Of a DNA stretch of 55,603 nucleotides, positions 34,416 through 44,136 are shown piece after piece. The notes under the pieces are model-generated. The model had not been told where the DNA came from. It saw only the letters and a list, made by a program, of their open reading frames with translations, and ran no database searches. Source of the stretch: Hominimerdicola alba (GTDB lineage Bacteria; Bacillota; Clostridia; Oscillospirales; Ruminococcaceae). Position numbers and translations under genes: made by a program. Location of the stretch: positions 1-55,603 of the forward strand of contig NZ_FOKQ01000029.1 of NCBI RefSeq assembly GCF_900112155.1, written 5' to 3'. Numbering within the stretch: the stretch's first letter is position 1; every line of letters begins with the position of its first letter.

Positions 34416-36734
34416 TTAGTTTTCCTTATAATGTATACCGTAAGCCGCCTGTCCCAGCGCGATGCCGCCGTCGTTGGGCGGTATCAGGCTGTGCAGAAGA
34501 ACTTTGAAACCATTTGCGGTCAGTCTTTCATAACACAGTTTAGTCAGCAGTCTGTTCTGGAAAACTCCGCCGCTGAGTGCGACTGTATCAAGCCCATTAT
34601 CCTCACCGATCTTTTTGCAGGCTTCCGTTACCATGTCGGCAAGCACCGCATGGAAGGTATACGCCAGCACATCTGTCTGACAGCAGGCAAGCTTTCGTTC
34701 AGCGATATCCGCCGCCAGCGCCATTGTACACAGTGTAACAAATCCGTCCTGATATTTTATCAGCTTCTCGGGTGTTCGGTAGTTCTCCGATATCTCATGG
34801 TGCTTCGCCAGACATCTCTCCGCTTCGCACATCAGTGCGACAGATGCTTCACCCTCAAAGGTGGATACTTTCTTTATGCCCAGTATAGCTGACACCGCGT
34901 CAAACAGCCTTCCGCAGCTTGTGGACTTCACGGAGTTCAGCTCCTTTTCAGCCATCGCTTTCTGAAGCTTATACTCTATGCTGTCGCATATGCCCAGCCG
35001 CTGACACAGCACCTCGCCCCCATCACCAAAAGCATCTCTTATGAGTGCCGAAGCGATTCTCCAGCCCTCTTTTGATGACAGGTCGCCACCTGTCTGCATA
35101 AAGGGACGTATACTGCCGACTCTCTCATAACCGTGATAGTCGCAGACCATCAGCTCGCCGCCCCAGATAGTGCCATCGTCACCGTAGCCCGTGCCATCAA
35201 AGCTCACGCCTATCACCTTTCCGTCAAAGCCGTTTTCAGCCATGCAGGAAAGGATATGCGCATAGTGATGCTGTACCTTTATCAGCGGTATGCCCCGCTT
35301 TTTCGCGATATCCTCAGCCACACGCACAGTGTTGTACTTCGGGTGAGTATCACATACCACCATCTGCGGCTCTGCTTCAAGAAGTCCGCACATTCTCTCG
35401 GTGCTTTCTTCAAGCGCCTTGACGGTGCGTATATCCGCCATATCCCCCACATAGGGTGATGGATAGAGCAGGTCGCCCCTTGCTATGCAAAAGCTGTTTT
35501 TCAGTTCGCCGCCGATAGCCAGTACCTGTCTGCCGGACTTGTTTTTCAGCATAACAGGCAAAGGCGCAAAACCTCTTGAACGCCTTATCATGTAAGGCTT
35601 GTCGAAAAGCCAGTCGCATACGCTGTCGTCCGCACGCAGAAGTATCTTCCTGTTGTGGGAAAGCATAAGGTCGCAGAAGCCACCAATCTCTTTAAGTGCA
35701 TCCTCGTCACATCGGCATATCGGTGCGCCGCGGACGTTTCCGCTGGTCATCACAAGACAATCCGTCATCTCGATACCGTCGGGATAGTCAAACAAAAGCA
35801 TCTGCACAGGGGCATATGGCAGCATAACCCCGACAGTGGTGTTGTCGGGCGCTATCTTCTCGCTGAGAGTGCAGCAGCTGCGCTTTTTCAGAAGCATTAT
35901 GGGCTTCTGCCAGCCTGTCAGGTACTCTTCCTGACCGTCCCTGATATGGCACTGCCTGCGCACTGCGTCCATGTCCCTCATCATTACTGCAAAAGGCTTT
36001 GCGGGACGGCTTTTCAGTTCACGCAGACGCGCAACAGCTTCTTCATTCCTGGCATCACAGCACAGGTGAAAACCGCCTATGCCCTTAACCGCCGCGATCT
36101 TGCCGTCCATTATAGCCCGTCTGAGGAAAGTTATAGCCTCGCCGCCCTTTATGTCCGTTCCCACGATGTAGACCTCGGGTCCGCAGTCGTTGCAGCATAC
36201 AGGCTGAGCATCATAGCGGCGTGTAGCAGGGTCGTGATATTCTGCCGCACACTTTTCGCACATGGGGTGCTCTTTCATCGTGGTGCGCTCGCGGTCATAA
36301 GGCATTGTCTCAAGGATAGTCAGCCTTGGTCCGCACTGAGTACAGTTTATAAAGGGGTGAAGATATCTCCTGTCCGTTTTATCGAACAGTTCAGCACGGC
36401 ACTTCGGGCAGGTAGCTATATCGGGAGAAACGAATATATCTCCAAGTTCCTTTTCGCTCTCGATTATCTCAAAGCCCGAAAATTCGGTGTATTCCGCATC
36501 AGTGACCTCTACTTCCAGCACCATAGCGCGTTCAGGCGGAGAATTCTTTATCCTGTCAGCAAAGGCGGCAAGAGCTTCATCTTCGCCGGTAGCAAATATA
36601 TCCACATAAGAGCCCTTGTTTGCCACCGTTCCCGTTATGCCCAGTTCCTCGGCGGCAACAGCTGTAAAGGGTCTGAAACCCACTCCCTGCACTATGCCAA
36701 AAGCGCGTATATTGACTGTTTTTATGTTGTTCAC
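34416..36734 (-). CDS. hypF: Carbamoyltransferase HypF
   Basis: 772 residues, full length. HypF uses carbamoyl phosphate and ATP to carbamoylate HypE. Domains in order: acylphosphatase-like (about 1-95, GIVQGVGFRPF), two zinc fingers (CPKC...CTQCGPR and CEKC...CCNDC, about 110-185), a YrdC-like domain (about 195-385, GIGGFHLCCDA) and a Kae1-like C-terminal domain (about 395-772, VQHHYAHILSCMAENG and SFDGTGYGDDGTIWGGE). The start appears to be GTG at 36734, with a weak ribosome site. It is 12 bases downstream of the last nitrogenase-like gene. Confidence 0.95.
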   Translation of the reverse strand: MNNIKTVNIRAFGIVQGVGFRPFTAVAAEELGITGTVANKGSYVDIFATGEDEALAAFADRIKNSPPERAMVLEVEVTDAEYTEFSGFEIIESEKELGDIFVSPDIATCPKCRAELFDKTDRRYLHPFINCTQCGPRLTILETMPYDRERTTMKEHPMCEKCAAEYHDPATRRYDAQPVCCNDCGPEVYIVGTDIKGGEAITFLRRAIMDGKIAAVKGIGGFHLCCDARNEEAVARLRELKSRPAKPFAVMMRDMDAVRRQCHIRDGQEEYLTGWQKPIMLLKKRSCCTLSEKIAPDNTTVGVMLPYAPVQMLLFDYPDGIEMTDCLVMTSGNVRGAPICRCDEDALKEIGGFCDLMLSHNRKILLRADDSVCDWLFDKPYMIRRSRGFAPLPVMLKNKSGRQVLAIGGELKNSFCIARGDLLYPSPYVGDMADIRTVKALEESTERMCGLLEAEPQMVVCDTHPKYNTVRVAEDIAKKRGIPLIKVQHHYAHILSCMAENGFDGKVIGVSFDGTGYGDDGTIWGGELMVCDYHGYERVGSIRPFMQTGGDLSSKEGWRIASALIRDAFGDGGEVLCQRLGICDSIEYKLQKAMAEKELNSVKSTSCGRLFDAVSAILGIKKVSTFEGEASVALMCEAERCLAKHHEISENYRTPEKLIKYQDGFVTLCTMALAADIAERKLACCQTDVLAYTFHAVLADMVTEACKKIGEDNGLDTVALSGGVFQNRLLTKLCYERLTANGFKVLLHSLIPPNDGGIALGQAAYGIHYKEN

Positions 36735-36746
36735 CTTCTTACATCT

Positions 36747-37778
36747 CTATTTTGTAAAAGTCCTTCCCGACACCGCAAAATGCGGCAGGTCGAACCATTC
36801 TCCCTTGTGTTCGGGCAGTGCACGTTTAAGACTTATATCACCTATGATAAGATCGAATCCCTTAGCCTTTTCAGCAAAGTCCTCTTCGTCCGCGATATGG
36901 AGATCTCCCTCACGCGCGGCTTTGCTGTCAAGCATGAAGAACGTTCCGCAAACAGCATCACCGCCGATGATGTCTCTGACAGCGTTAGCCGCCATCTGCT
37001 GATGTACGATAAGCGTCCGTCCTGTAGATTTAAGAGCTTTCAGCTTCTCTATATATTCCTCGGGCAGAGGGCATCCGTGTACCTCAACATCAAGTGAGAA
37101 CTTCTCTTCCAGATATTTTCCTGCTCTTATACCCGCAGGTGATATCACGAATATCTTCTCGAACCTCGATATCCTTTTTACTTCATCAAGCCCGCTGTCA
37201 AAGCCGATGCACTTTACCTCGTCAAAGCCCTCAGCCTTTATAGTGGAAACTATCCTCTCCGCCGTGATAAAGCCTGTATCGAGAGGAGTAGCGCCTATCA
37301 CCGCCGCAGTGCCTTTCTCCGTTGGCAGCTTTTCCTCGGCGAACTTCTTGAAAAGCCTCAGATAGGCTTCTTCCTCGCCCCTGTCATAAAGCTTCGTTCC
37401 GTCGGTAGCCACCGTTATGCAGGGAACTCCCGTCTTTTTCTCCGCCATGCGTTCCAGTGCCTTGTAATCCGTGGCAATAACTGCGGGAACAGGTGTGCCG
37501 ACTATCGCAGTGAAATCTCTTTCAAGCTGTTCCTGAGCCAGTGCCAGCTTAGCCACAAGCCTGTCATCACGGCCGAGTATAGCGTCCATATCACGAAGTC
37601 CCGCACTGAACAGCGCAGACTTTTTAGTGAACCATCTTGGCTCATCAAATCCGCATACATTACCTGCACAGCCGCCCGCATCGCATATAACGGTTATCCC
37701 GCCAAGCTCGTAAAGCACCGAGCAGGCACCCGAATCATCTGGCGCAAGAGGAGAGATATATCTCAAAAACTTTTTCAT
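36747..37778 (-). CDS. Nitrogenase component 1-like subunit, K type, copy 2
   Basis: 343 residues, much shorter than NifK (about 510-520). It shares with the paralogue at 39818-40981 a gap-free N-terminal alignment: DSGACSVLYELGG (Cys19) and DAGGC...GFDEPRW (Cys37). These correspond to two cluster-binding Cys of NifK-type subunits. The third ligand, Cys93 in the paralogue (ALCGSPMP), is Val here (AIVGTPVP), and extra Cys appear at 32 and 42. So any cluster must be bound differently. The C-terminus (DLPHFAVSGRTF) also matches the paralogue. Its ATG overlaps the D-type gene's stop codon (ATGA) behind GGAGGGG. Probably forms a complex with the D-type protein just upstream; substrate unknown. Confidence 0.8.
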   Translation of the reverse strand: MKKFLRYISPLAPDDSGACSVLYELGGITVICDAGGCAGNVCGFDEPRWFTKKSALFSAGLRDMDAILGRDDRLVAKLALAQEQLERDFTAIVGTPVPAVIATDYKALERMAEKKTGVPCITVATDGTKLYDRGEEEAYLRLFKKFAEEKLPTEKGTAAVIGATPLDTGFITAERIVSTIKAEGFDEVKCIGFDSGLDEVKRISRFEKIFVISPAGIRAGKYLEEKFSLDVEVHGCPLPEEYIEKLKALKSTGRTLIVHQQMAANAVRDIIGGDAVCGTFFMLDSKAAREGDLHIADEEDFAEKAKGFDLIIGDISLKRALPEHKGEWFDLPHFAVSGRTFTK

Positions 37779-39067
37779 TTCGTCCCCTCCTTTTTCAGTG
37801 CCTCGTCAAGTTCTGCCATAAGGCGCTCAACGCCCTCGTAGCCGAACGGCTGTTCCTCGGTGTTGAACTGTGCGCAGGGCAGGTCGGGGTGATAGTAACC
37901 CGCGTCAACACCTATGGCAATATCGATATCCGTCTTTCTCTCGTAATTCAGCATCGTAGGTGAAAGGTTGGAGAATATGCGAGTATCGGGCGATATCTGA
38001 GCAAGCTTCTTTATAAACACGAAGTTCCTCTCGCCCACCGTGCCGTATATCTCACTGACCTTTATGCCGTACTCCGTCAGTGCCAGCGCAAGTTCAAAGC
38101 TGTCTGCATTAACGCACTCGCCCACTGCCGCAGAGATATTACCATGCTCCGCAATGAACTTCTCAACCGCCACCTTAGCACTGTCATAGTACTTTTCATC
38201 GTCAAATTCCGCACCCAGTGCCTGTCCCAGCAGACGGTACTGATTGCGTATCTTGTCAAGCCTGTACATTCTTGTCAGCTCAATGAAAGGTATCCCCAGA
38301 CGCTTTTCCATATCCTGCGCCGCATACCTCGCTTCGGCATTTATCACAAGGTTGAAATTCGCCCGCGAAAGCTCGTGATATTCCTCAATAGTACTGCACC
38401 TTGCCAGCTCCCTGACTTTCTTTATGCCCGCACTGTGCAGAAGGTCATAAAGCTCGCTGTCATCGTGGACATGGCTGAAATAACCAAGTATATTACATTC
38501 GTTGGATATCCTCTTCTGAGGCTTCAGCAGTGAGTATACCGACTTTCTCACACCTGCCATCGGCGGCAGACGCTTCTCTCTCGTCAGCGCATACATATAA
38601 GCGGGAACAGTCGCCACACCTGTTTCGTCCTCGCACTTTCGGCATACTCGCTCCATATCAGTACCAAGAAGTGCATCAACACAGGTGATACATATCATCA
38701 CCGCTGTGGGTGTATAGTCAAGGCTCTCACAAACTTCTTTGCAAGCCTTTGGTATCTTTGTTAAATGTCTGCCCGTAACGATATCAGTATCGTCCAGCAG
38801 AAGATAGAAAAATCTCTCGTTGTATCCCAGCTCATTCAGAAGAGCCGTGTTTCTTCCACAGCACCCGGGAGCCACCAGAAGCATCACCGAGCCCGGTATG
38901 GCAAGACCCGCTCTCTTTACGCCAAAGCCCTTAGCACCGGGAGAATTGAAGTCCAGTGTTGCAGGAGATGAGTATATCATATGCTTGTGGCTCATCAGCT
39001 CGTCGGGAGTGTTCTCAAAACCCCTCTCGGCGAGATCAGCGGCTGTTATATAGAAAGCCTCAGTCAT
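37775..39067 (-). CDS. Nitrogenase component 1-like subunit, D type, copy 2
   Basis: 430 residues, of the oxidoreductase/nitrogenase component 1 family. Cluster-ligand candidates are VAPGCCGRN (Cys69/70) and [14 protein letters not shown] (Cys126/129), the latter matching the CPVGLIGDD segment of Nif[17 protein letters not shown] matches the SEKDIVFGG helix. The C-terminal [15 protein letters not shown] corresponds to the NifD end near PYHGFDGF. It lacks features needed to claim a FeMo-cofactor site. It overlaps nifH-like copy 1 upstream and the K-type copy 2 downstream, so these three form one cassette. Confidence 0.82.
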   Translation of the reverse strand: MTEAFYITAADLAERGFENTPDELMSHKHMIYSSPATLDFNSPGAKGFGVKRAGLAIPGSVMLLVAPGCCGRNTALLNELGYNERFFYLLLDDTDIVTGRHLTKIPKACKEVCESLDYTPTAVMICITCVDALLGTDMERVCRKCEDETGVATVPAYMYALTREKRLPPMAGVRKSVYSLLKPQKRISNECNILGYFSHVHDDSELYDLLHSAGIKKVRELARCSTIEEYHELSRANFNLVINAEARYAAQDMEKRLGIPFIELTRMYRLDKIRNQYRLLGQALGAEFDDEKYYDSAKVAVEKFIAEHGNISAAVGECVNADSFELALALTEYGIKVSEIYGTVGERNFVFIKKLAQISPDTRIFSNLSPTMLNYERKTDIDIAIGVDAGYYHPDLPCAQFNTEEQPFGYEGVERLMAELDEALKKEGTK

Positions 39068-39824
39068 TTGCCTCGTCCTCCGCTATCAGTTTCTTAGCCA
39101 GCTCCAGAAAACGCTGTGCAGTCTCACATTCGGGGTCGCCCTCGATGACGGTCTTACCCATATCCTCGTACTTTATTATATCCGCCGAACGCGGTATATC
39201 CGCCGCGATATCAAGCCCTGCGCTCTCCGCAAAGGCTCTGACCTTTTCTTCCTCATTCTCAACTGCACGGCGGTTCATGATTATTCCGCGAACCTTAGCA
39301 TAGCTCCTGTCCTCGAAGTTTTTCACAGCCTTGTTGATATTGTTTGCCGCATACAGCGCCATCTTCTCACCCGAGGTAACGATAAGCACCTTGTCTGCAT
39401 AGCCCTCTCTGATAGGCGCGGCAAAACCGCCGCATACTACGTCACCCAGAACATCGTAAAGCACCACATCGGGCTTGAACTTCTCAAAAAGCTCCAGTTC
39501 TTCCAGCAGAGAAAAAGTAGTGATTATACCTCTTCCCGCACAGCCCAGACCCGGAGTAGGGCCGCCTGTTTCTATGCAGAGTATCCCGCCGAAGCCGACC
39601 TGAGATATCTCCTCGATGGAAGTCGGTTCTTCGTCACGGTCGCGCATATAATCCATAACAGGGGTAACAGGTGTTCCGCCCAGAAGATTTATCGTAGAAT
39701 CCGCCTTGGGGTCACAGCCTATCTGTATCACCCTCTTGCCCAGAGATGCGAACGCTGCCGCGAGATTAGCGGTGCAGGTAGATTTTCCTATGCCGCCCTT
39801 GCCGTATATTGCCAGTTTTACCAT
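39060..39824 (-). CDS. NifH-like iron protein, copy 1
   Basis: 254 residues, slightly shorter than NifH (about 275-295). It should be an ATP-dependent electron donor to a component 1-like partner. P-loop GKGGIGKST (residues 9-16 region), [10 protein letters not shown], and both Cys that bind the shared [4Fe-4S] cluster: GLGCAGRG (Cys95) and [11 protein letters not shown] (Cys131). Arg98, the ADP-ribosylation site in NifH, is present. Its likely partner is the D/K-type pair directly downstream (37775-39067 and 36747-37778). Its start overlaps the end of the preceding K-type gene, behind AAGGAG. Confidence 0.9.
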   Translation of the reverse strand: MVKLAIYGKGGIGKSTCTANLAAAFASLGKRVIQIGCDPKADSTINLLGGTPVTPVMDYMRDRDEEPTSIEEISQVGFGGILCIETGGPTPGLGCAGRGIITTFSLLEELELFEKFKPDVVLYDVLGDVVCGGFAAPIREGYADKVLIVTSGEKMALYAANNINKAVKNFEDRSYAKVRGIIMNRRAVENEEEKVRAFAESAGLDIAADIPRSADIIKYEDMGKTVIEGDPECETAQRFLELAKKLIAEDEAND

Positions 39825-40981
39825 TTATATATCTCCTTATTGACATTGTTGATGGGGTCGCGCATATCCTTCGCGAAGCACCTGCCCGAAAATGCAAAAT
39901 GAGGCATCTCTATCAGCCTGCACCCCTCGGGCAGAATGTACTTGTATAACGGGTCTGCCACAACTGTTTTTATGCCGTTATCTTTGATGTATGCCCTGAT
40001 ATCTTCCTCCGCATACAGCGGCAGATCCTTTTTATCGGGACTAAGCTCCGCATCGACATCGGGAGGACATATAACATCTACCGCATGGCGTGTCAGTGCC
40101 TCCCATTCAAAGGCTATCGACCCTGCAAGCACAGCCTCACCTATTACAAGACGTTCTGCTTTTTCGTCCGTGTGTTTGCCGCGGCACATGGCTGCCATTG
40201 TTCTGCTTATGCCGTCATGGATAGTTTCATACATAAAACTGAAGGCACCCGACTGGAGACTGCCCACAGGCACACCGCAAAAATATGGTATTCCGAACTC
40301 CTTTTCCATATACCTTGCCGCAGGAAGCCCGCAGTAGGATACCACAAGGTTTACTTTAGCAGAAGCCGCTCTGCGTATCTCATCAAGAGTACCGCCCATA
40401 CCTATGGAGGATATGACTTTCATCTTACCCCTGTTGAAAAACTTCTTCAAGCTTTCGGCAGCGCTCGTCACACCGAAGTCAAGCGGGGTCGCACCTATGA
40501 TATTTATCCCAATGCCGTCATCGTCCTTTGGCATATCATGTACGAACTCACGGACGATAGCTTCAAGCGCCATACCCGCACCGCTGATATACGAGTGGGT
40601 ACCATTGGTTTCCAGCCCAAAAGTTGGTATACCTGTCCGTCCCTGAATATCCCGTGCCACAGCTTCGTAGTCGAAACCTGTCATCATGGGCATAGGCGAA
40701 CCGCACAGCGCGATAAAGGCAGGTTTCCTGTCCTTTGCCGCCGATACTATATCCTGTATCAGCTTTTCGTCGTTGCCCATTATCGCATCGGTCTCTGTCA
40801 GCGCTGAGATATAGATATCCGAACGCATATCGTACCATCTTGGCTCATCATGGGTGGAATAAGTCGAATTACAGCCCGAAGCGTCATGTACCACCGTCAT
40901 GCCGCCGAATTCATACAGCGCCGAACATACACCTGAGGTATCAGCCGCATAGCATGGTATTATCTTACTAACATTTTTCAT
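39818..40981 (-). CDS. Nitrogenase component 1-like subunit, K type, copy 1
   Basis: 387 residues. N-terminal signature [13 protein letters not shown] (Cys19) and [18 protein letters not shown] (Cys37), which mirrors NifK HGSQGC, plus Cys93 in [14 protein letters not shown], matching the third NifK ligand. Thus three P-cluster-type Cys are in place. The C-terminal [14 protein letters not shown] recurs in copy 2. Total length is well below NifK, mainly through a shorter C-terminal domain. It pairs with the D-type protein just upstream (21 bases). Function unknown; the ligand set suggests an electron-transfer cluster. Confidence 0.82.
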   Translation of the reverse strand: MKNVSKIIPCYAADTSGVCSALYEFGGMTVVHDASGCNSTYSTHDEPRWYDMRSDIYISALTETDAIMGNDEKLIQDIVSAAKDRKPAFIALCGSPMPMMTGFDYEAVARDIQGRTGIPTFGLETNGTHSYISGAGMALEAIVREFVHDMPKDDDGIGINIIGATPLDFGVTSAAESLKKFFNRGKMKVISSIGMGGTLDEIRRAASAKVNLVVSYCGLPAARYMEKEFGIPYFCGVPVGSLQSGAFSFMYETIHDGISRTMAAMCRGKHTDEKAERLVIGEAVLAGSIAFEWEALTRHAVDVICPPDVDAELSPDKKDLPLYAEEDIRAYIKDNGIKTVVADPLYKYILPEGCRLIEMPHFAFSGRCFAKDMRDPINNVNKEIYKW

Positions 40982-41002
40982 ATAACCATACCTCTTTCTA
41001 CG

Positions 41003-42316
41003 TCAAATACAGCTTTCACAGCCGATACCCTTGTGAGATATCAGTGTCTGCCTGTCCTTAGGTTCAGCCGCCGCCTCTTCCATAAGACGTGCTATCTCAG
41101 CTATGCCTGTAAATCCGTAATATCCGCCGTTCTGCACTATGTTCACAAAATAGTCCGTGCTGAAATAGTGCGCCGCTTTCTGACCCACAGCTATCACCCG
41201 CTCATGCTCCTCTTCGGGAAAATGAAGCATATTCACATTCACCGCCGAGTATATCTCAATATCGGGCGATATCTCTTTCAGCGCATCAAAATCTTCCCCG
41301 TCCTCGCCGAGAACATCATTTATGATATACTTCACATTGAAGCCGTTCTCAACCAGAAGTTTCGCCAGCGAGAAAGGCTGTGTCACCGCTGTAAAATCAA
41401 TAGCTATGGGAGTATCACCCACCGCCGCTTTTGCAGACCTAAGAGCCGCTTCAGCCTTCTCCTCCTCAGCCGCAAGGTCGGGACATTCCACTCCAAGAGC
41501 ATCGCAAAGCTTCGTAATATTTTCCCTTATCCTAACAGCATCAAAACTGTTTGGCAGATAAAGTGCCTTAGTACCCAGCCGCTCCGAAAGCTCATTACAT
41601 CCCATCGCCGCCGTAGGCAGGTATGCTATATTCACCGCCGACTTAGCCATTTCAAGGTATTCGTCATAGGTCTTACATGAGGTTATATCCCTCAGGGTGA
41701 ATCCGTTATCCTTTATTATGCGCACAAGCTCGCTGTTCTCATCAGTTGCTCTGTCATTGCCGATGATATTCACCGAACGTTCGTCAACAGGCAAAGGTTT
41801 CAGCGCGTTATAAAGCTGAGCCCTCATCTTAGCATCAGGAGATACGGTCTTGCGCATGGTTGGTGTCATATAGCAGTCCGAGAAATCTATATCGGGAAAT
41901 TTATCGGACAGTTCTTGTATTATGATATCAAAATCACACCCTGCAAAAAGGTGTATACAGCTGAGATACAAAAGCACAGCACGAGGTCTGTAAGGCAGTC
42001 CTTCGATTATTTCGCTTACTCCGTCCACCACATCGCTTTCCAGCGTGCCGTCGAACATATCCTGCTCCGATACCGATATCCAGCTCATGCGGTCCAGTGC
42101 GTTCATCTCCGCCGCTGTTAGTATAACGCCCCTCAGACAGCCCTGTGCACAGGCGAATATCTCGTGTGTCTCAGGTATCAGCATACCTGTGTGAACGATA
42201 TTCCACACACCTCTGGCAGGCGGATTGTACTCCAGTCCACTCGTAAAGAAATCGCCACGAGGCGCATCCCCCAGCCTTACCACAGGCGGACGGTCTAACC
42301 CTGTCTTTTTAAGCAT
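41003..42316 (-). CDS. Nitrogenase component 1-like subunit, D type, copy 1
   Basis: About 437 residues. Candidate ligands: FACAQGCLRG (Cys56, Cys60) and YLSCIHLFAGCD (Cys120, Cys127), the second matching CPVGLIGDD of NifD. SEQDMFDGTLESDV matches the SEKDIVFGG helix. The C-terminal NGGYYGFTGIAEIARLMEE closely parallels NifD PYHGFDGFAIFARDM. Oddly the protein ends in GCESCI, a two-Cys tail not seen in copy 2. Start ATG 42316 is preferred (GGAGGTG at 7 bases); GTG 42325 is possible. It follows nifH-like copy 2 by one base. Confidence 0.82.
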   Translation of the reverse strand: MLKKTGLDRPPVVRLGDAPRGDFFTSGLEYNPPARGVWNIVHTGMLIPETHEIFACAQGCLRGVILTAAEMNALDRMSWISVSEQDMFDGTLESDVVDGVSEIIEGLPYRPRAVLLYLSCIHLFAGCDFDIIIQELSDKFPDIDFSDCYMTPTMRKTVSPDAKMRAQLYNALKPLPVDERSVNIIGNDRATDENSELVRIIKDNGFTLRDITSCKTYDEYLEMAKSAVNIAYLPTAAMGCNELSERLGTKALYLPNSFDAVRIRENITKLCDALGVECPDLAAEEEKAEAALRSAKAAVGDTPIAIDFTAVTQPFSLAKLLVENGFNVKYIINDVLGEDGEDFDALKEISPDIEIYSAVNVNMLHFPEEEHERVIAVGQKAAHYFSTDYFVNIVQNGGYYGFTGIAEIARLMEEAAAEPKDRQTLISHKGIGCESCI

Positions 42317-42317
42317 A

Positions 42318-43076
42318 TCACTCACCTCCGCAAATAGCGTATACGCTGTCCGCTATTGCTTTAAGCTGTTTTGCGGTGTCGCTTTCGGGGGCAGAAGCCA
42401 CTATCGCTTTTCCCGCTTCCTCTGCAAGAGGTATATCCTCACTTCGGTCAAGAGTACCTATCACATAAGTGTTGAAATCAGCCGCCAGCTCATCTGCCGC
42501 CTCGTCTTCATCGGGCACGCCCCTGCGGTTGAGGATTATTCCCCCAAGAGAAGCATATCCCCTGCCTTTGAAATTCTCCACAGCCATGCAGATATTTGCC
42601 GCCGCATATCTGGACATCTTCTCGCCCGAACAGACAACGAATATCTTATCAGCATAGCCCTTGCGCATGGGCATGGAAAATCCTCCGCATACCACATCGC
42701 CGAGAACGTCATATATCACCACATCGGGCTTGTATACCTCGTAAGCACCCAGTTTTTCAAGGCTTTCCAGCGCGTTGATTATACCGCGTCCCGCACAGCC
42801 CAGTCCTGGGATAGGGCCTCCCGCTTCAACACAAAGCACGCCACTCTCTGTTCTAAAGACCACTTCATCAAGGGTAAATTTGCCGTTGGTCTTTCGTGTC
42901 ATATCAAGCACCGTGGGTATCCTGTCGCCGCCATGGAGAAGCGAAGTGGAATCCGCCTTAGGGTCACAGCCTATCTGCATCACCGTCAGCCCCTTAGCCG
43001 CCAGCGCCGCAGAGATATTACAGGCGATCGTAGATTTTCCTATACCGCCCTTACCGTATACAGCAAATTTTATCAT
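42318..43076 (-). CDS. NifH-like iron protein, copy 2
   Basis: 252 residues, a clear paralogue of the NifH-like protein at 39060-39824. [10 protein letters not shown]-loop, [10 protein letters not shown], cluster ligands GLGCAGRG (Cys94) and [11 protein letters not shown] (Cys130). It heads the first H-D-K cassette and its start overlaps the hydE stop codon (ATGA), so nif-like and hydE genes are translationally coupled. Differences from copy 1 cluster after residue 45 and in the C-terminal third, where docking specificity lies, suggesting each copy serves its own D/K pair. Confidence 0.9.
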   Translation of the reverse strand: MIKFAVYGKGGIGKSTIACNISAALAAKGLTVMQIGCDPKADSTSLLHGGDRIPTVLDMTRKTNGKFTLDEVVFRTESGVLCVEAGGPIPGLGCAGRGIINALESLEKLGAYEVYKPDVVIYDVLGDVVCGGFSMPMRKGYADKIFVVCSGEKMSRYAAANICMAVENFKGRGYASLGGIILNRRGVPDEDEAADELAADFNTYVIGTLDRSEDIPLAEEAGKAIVASAPESDTAKQLKAIADSVYAICGGE

Positions 43077-44116
43077 ACGTGGTCACCTCTTGTTACAGCC
43101 ACCTCATAACCGATGGTCTTCATTCTCGCTTCAAGACAACCTCTGCACTGGGCACTTTCATCCCCTGTGCATATCTTGTTGTCATACAGCATATATTTCT
43201 TTCTCACCGCAGTGGGTGAAAGATTGGGCATTATAACATTTGCGCCCGCCTTTACACCCTCTTCCCTGCCGTTGGGACGTATCGTACCCAGCGCCGTAGT
43301 GGCAGGCAGAAGTACATCGGGCAGAAGTATCCTGCACAGACTAAGCAGGAAAAGAGTCAGTTCGTAACTGCCCTTGGGCTCGTCCTTAAAGGGTGTATCC
43401 TTGTGGGGCAGGAATGGTCCTATGCCTATCATTTCGGGCTTGAAGTTTTCAAAGAAAAGCATATCCTCAGCGATACATTCAGCCGTCTGATAGGGCGAAC
43501 CCACCATTATGCCCGCACCTGTCTGATATCCCAATTCTTTCAGATATTTAAGACATTCCATGCGGTTATCCCATGACATTTCCGCAGGGTGGAGTTTCTC
43601 ATAATGCGACTTGTCAGCCGTTTCATGCCTCAGCAGATATCTGTCTGCACCCGCCTCTCTCAGCGCCTTGTATTCTTCAAAACTCAATTCTCCCAGAGAA
43701 AGGGTAACCGCACAATCGGGGTGAGCCGCCTTTATCCTGCGTACAATATCGCACAGCACATCGTTGGTATAGCTCTTGTCCTCGCCGCTCTGCAAAACAA
43801 AGGTACGGAAACCCAGTCCGTAGCCCTCGTCACAGCATTCGAGTATCTCGTCAGCCGTCAGCCGATACCGCTGAACATTGGTGTTTGAACGCCTTATGCC
43901 GCAGTAATAGCAGTCATTTTTGCATACGTTCGAGAATTCAACTATACCTCGAATGAATATCTTGTTTCCGAACCGCGAAGTGCTTATCTCCCTGGCGATA
44001 TCCGCCGCATAAGCCCTGTCGTCATCGTCAAACTCCGATAACACGCGCACCCACTCATCTTTTTCAAGATGCTTTTCACTGTTCAGCTTATCTATAAGAG
44101 CCTTAACTATGCTCAT
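43073..44116 (-). CDS. hydE: [FeFe]-hydrogenase H-cluster maturase HydE
   Basis: 347 residues, normal. A radical SAM enzyme that processes the Fe(CO)2(CN)-cysteine synthon made by HydG on the way to the two-iron part of the H-cluster. The radical SAM cluster motif is [11 protein letters not shown] (CxxxCxxC, about residue 65-72). [14 protein letters not shown] and [14 protein letters not shown] are family signatures. Near the C-terminus are Cys residues ([12 protein letters not shown]) for an auxiliary cluster found in some HydE. It lies between the triplet of small proteins and nifH-like copy 2. HydG is not in the window. Confidence 0.93.
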   Translation of the reverse strand: MSIVKALIDKLNSEKHLEKDEWVRVLSEFDDDDRAYAADIAREISTSRFGNKIFIRGIVEFSNVCKNDCYYCGIRRSNTNVQRYRLTADEILECCDEGYGLGFRTFVLQSGEDKSYTNDVLCDIVRRIKAAHPDCAVTLSLGELSFEEYKALREAGADRYLLRHETADKSHYEKLHPAEMSWDNRMECLKYLKELGYQTGAGIMVGSPYQTAECIAEDMLFFENFKPEMIGIGPFLPHKDTPFKDEPKGSYELTLFLLSLCRILLPDVLLPATTALGTIRPNGREEGVKAGANVIMPNLSPTAVRKKYMLYDNKICTGDESAQCRGCLEARMKTIGYEVAVTRGDHV

Positions 44117-44136
44117 GATCTCACCCTGTCTTTGTA

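Noticed and set aside
35655-37097. 480-codon plus-strand open frame
   Set aside because: It runs antisense to hypF and the last K-type gene, both strongly supported.
36747-43076. Reading the nitrogenase-like genes as a true N2-fixing nitrogenase
   Set aside because: Subunits are much shorter than NifD/NifK, one K-type protein lacks a cluster ligand, and no nifB, nifE, nifN or nifV is present in the window. They are nitrogenase-like, function unknown.
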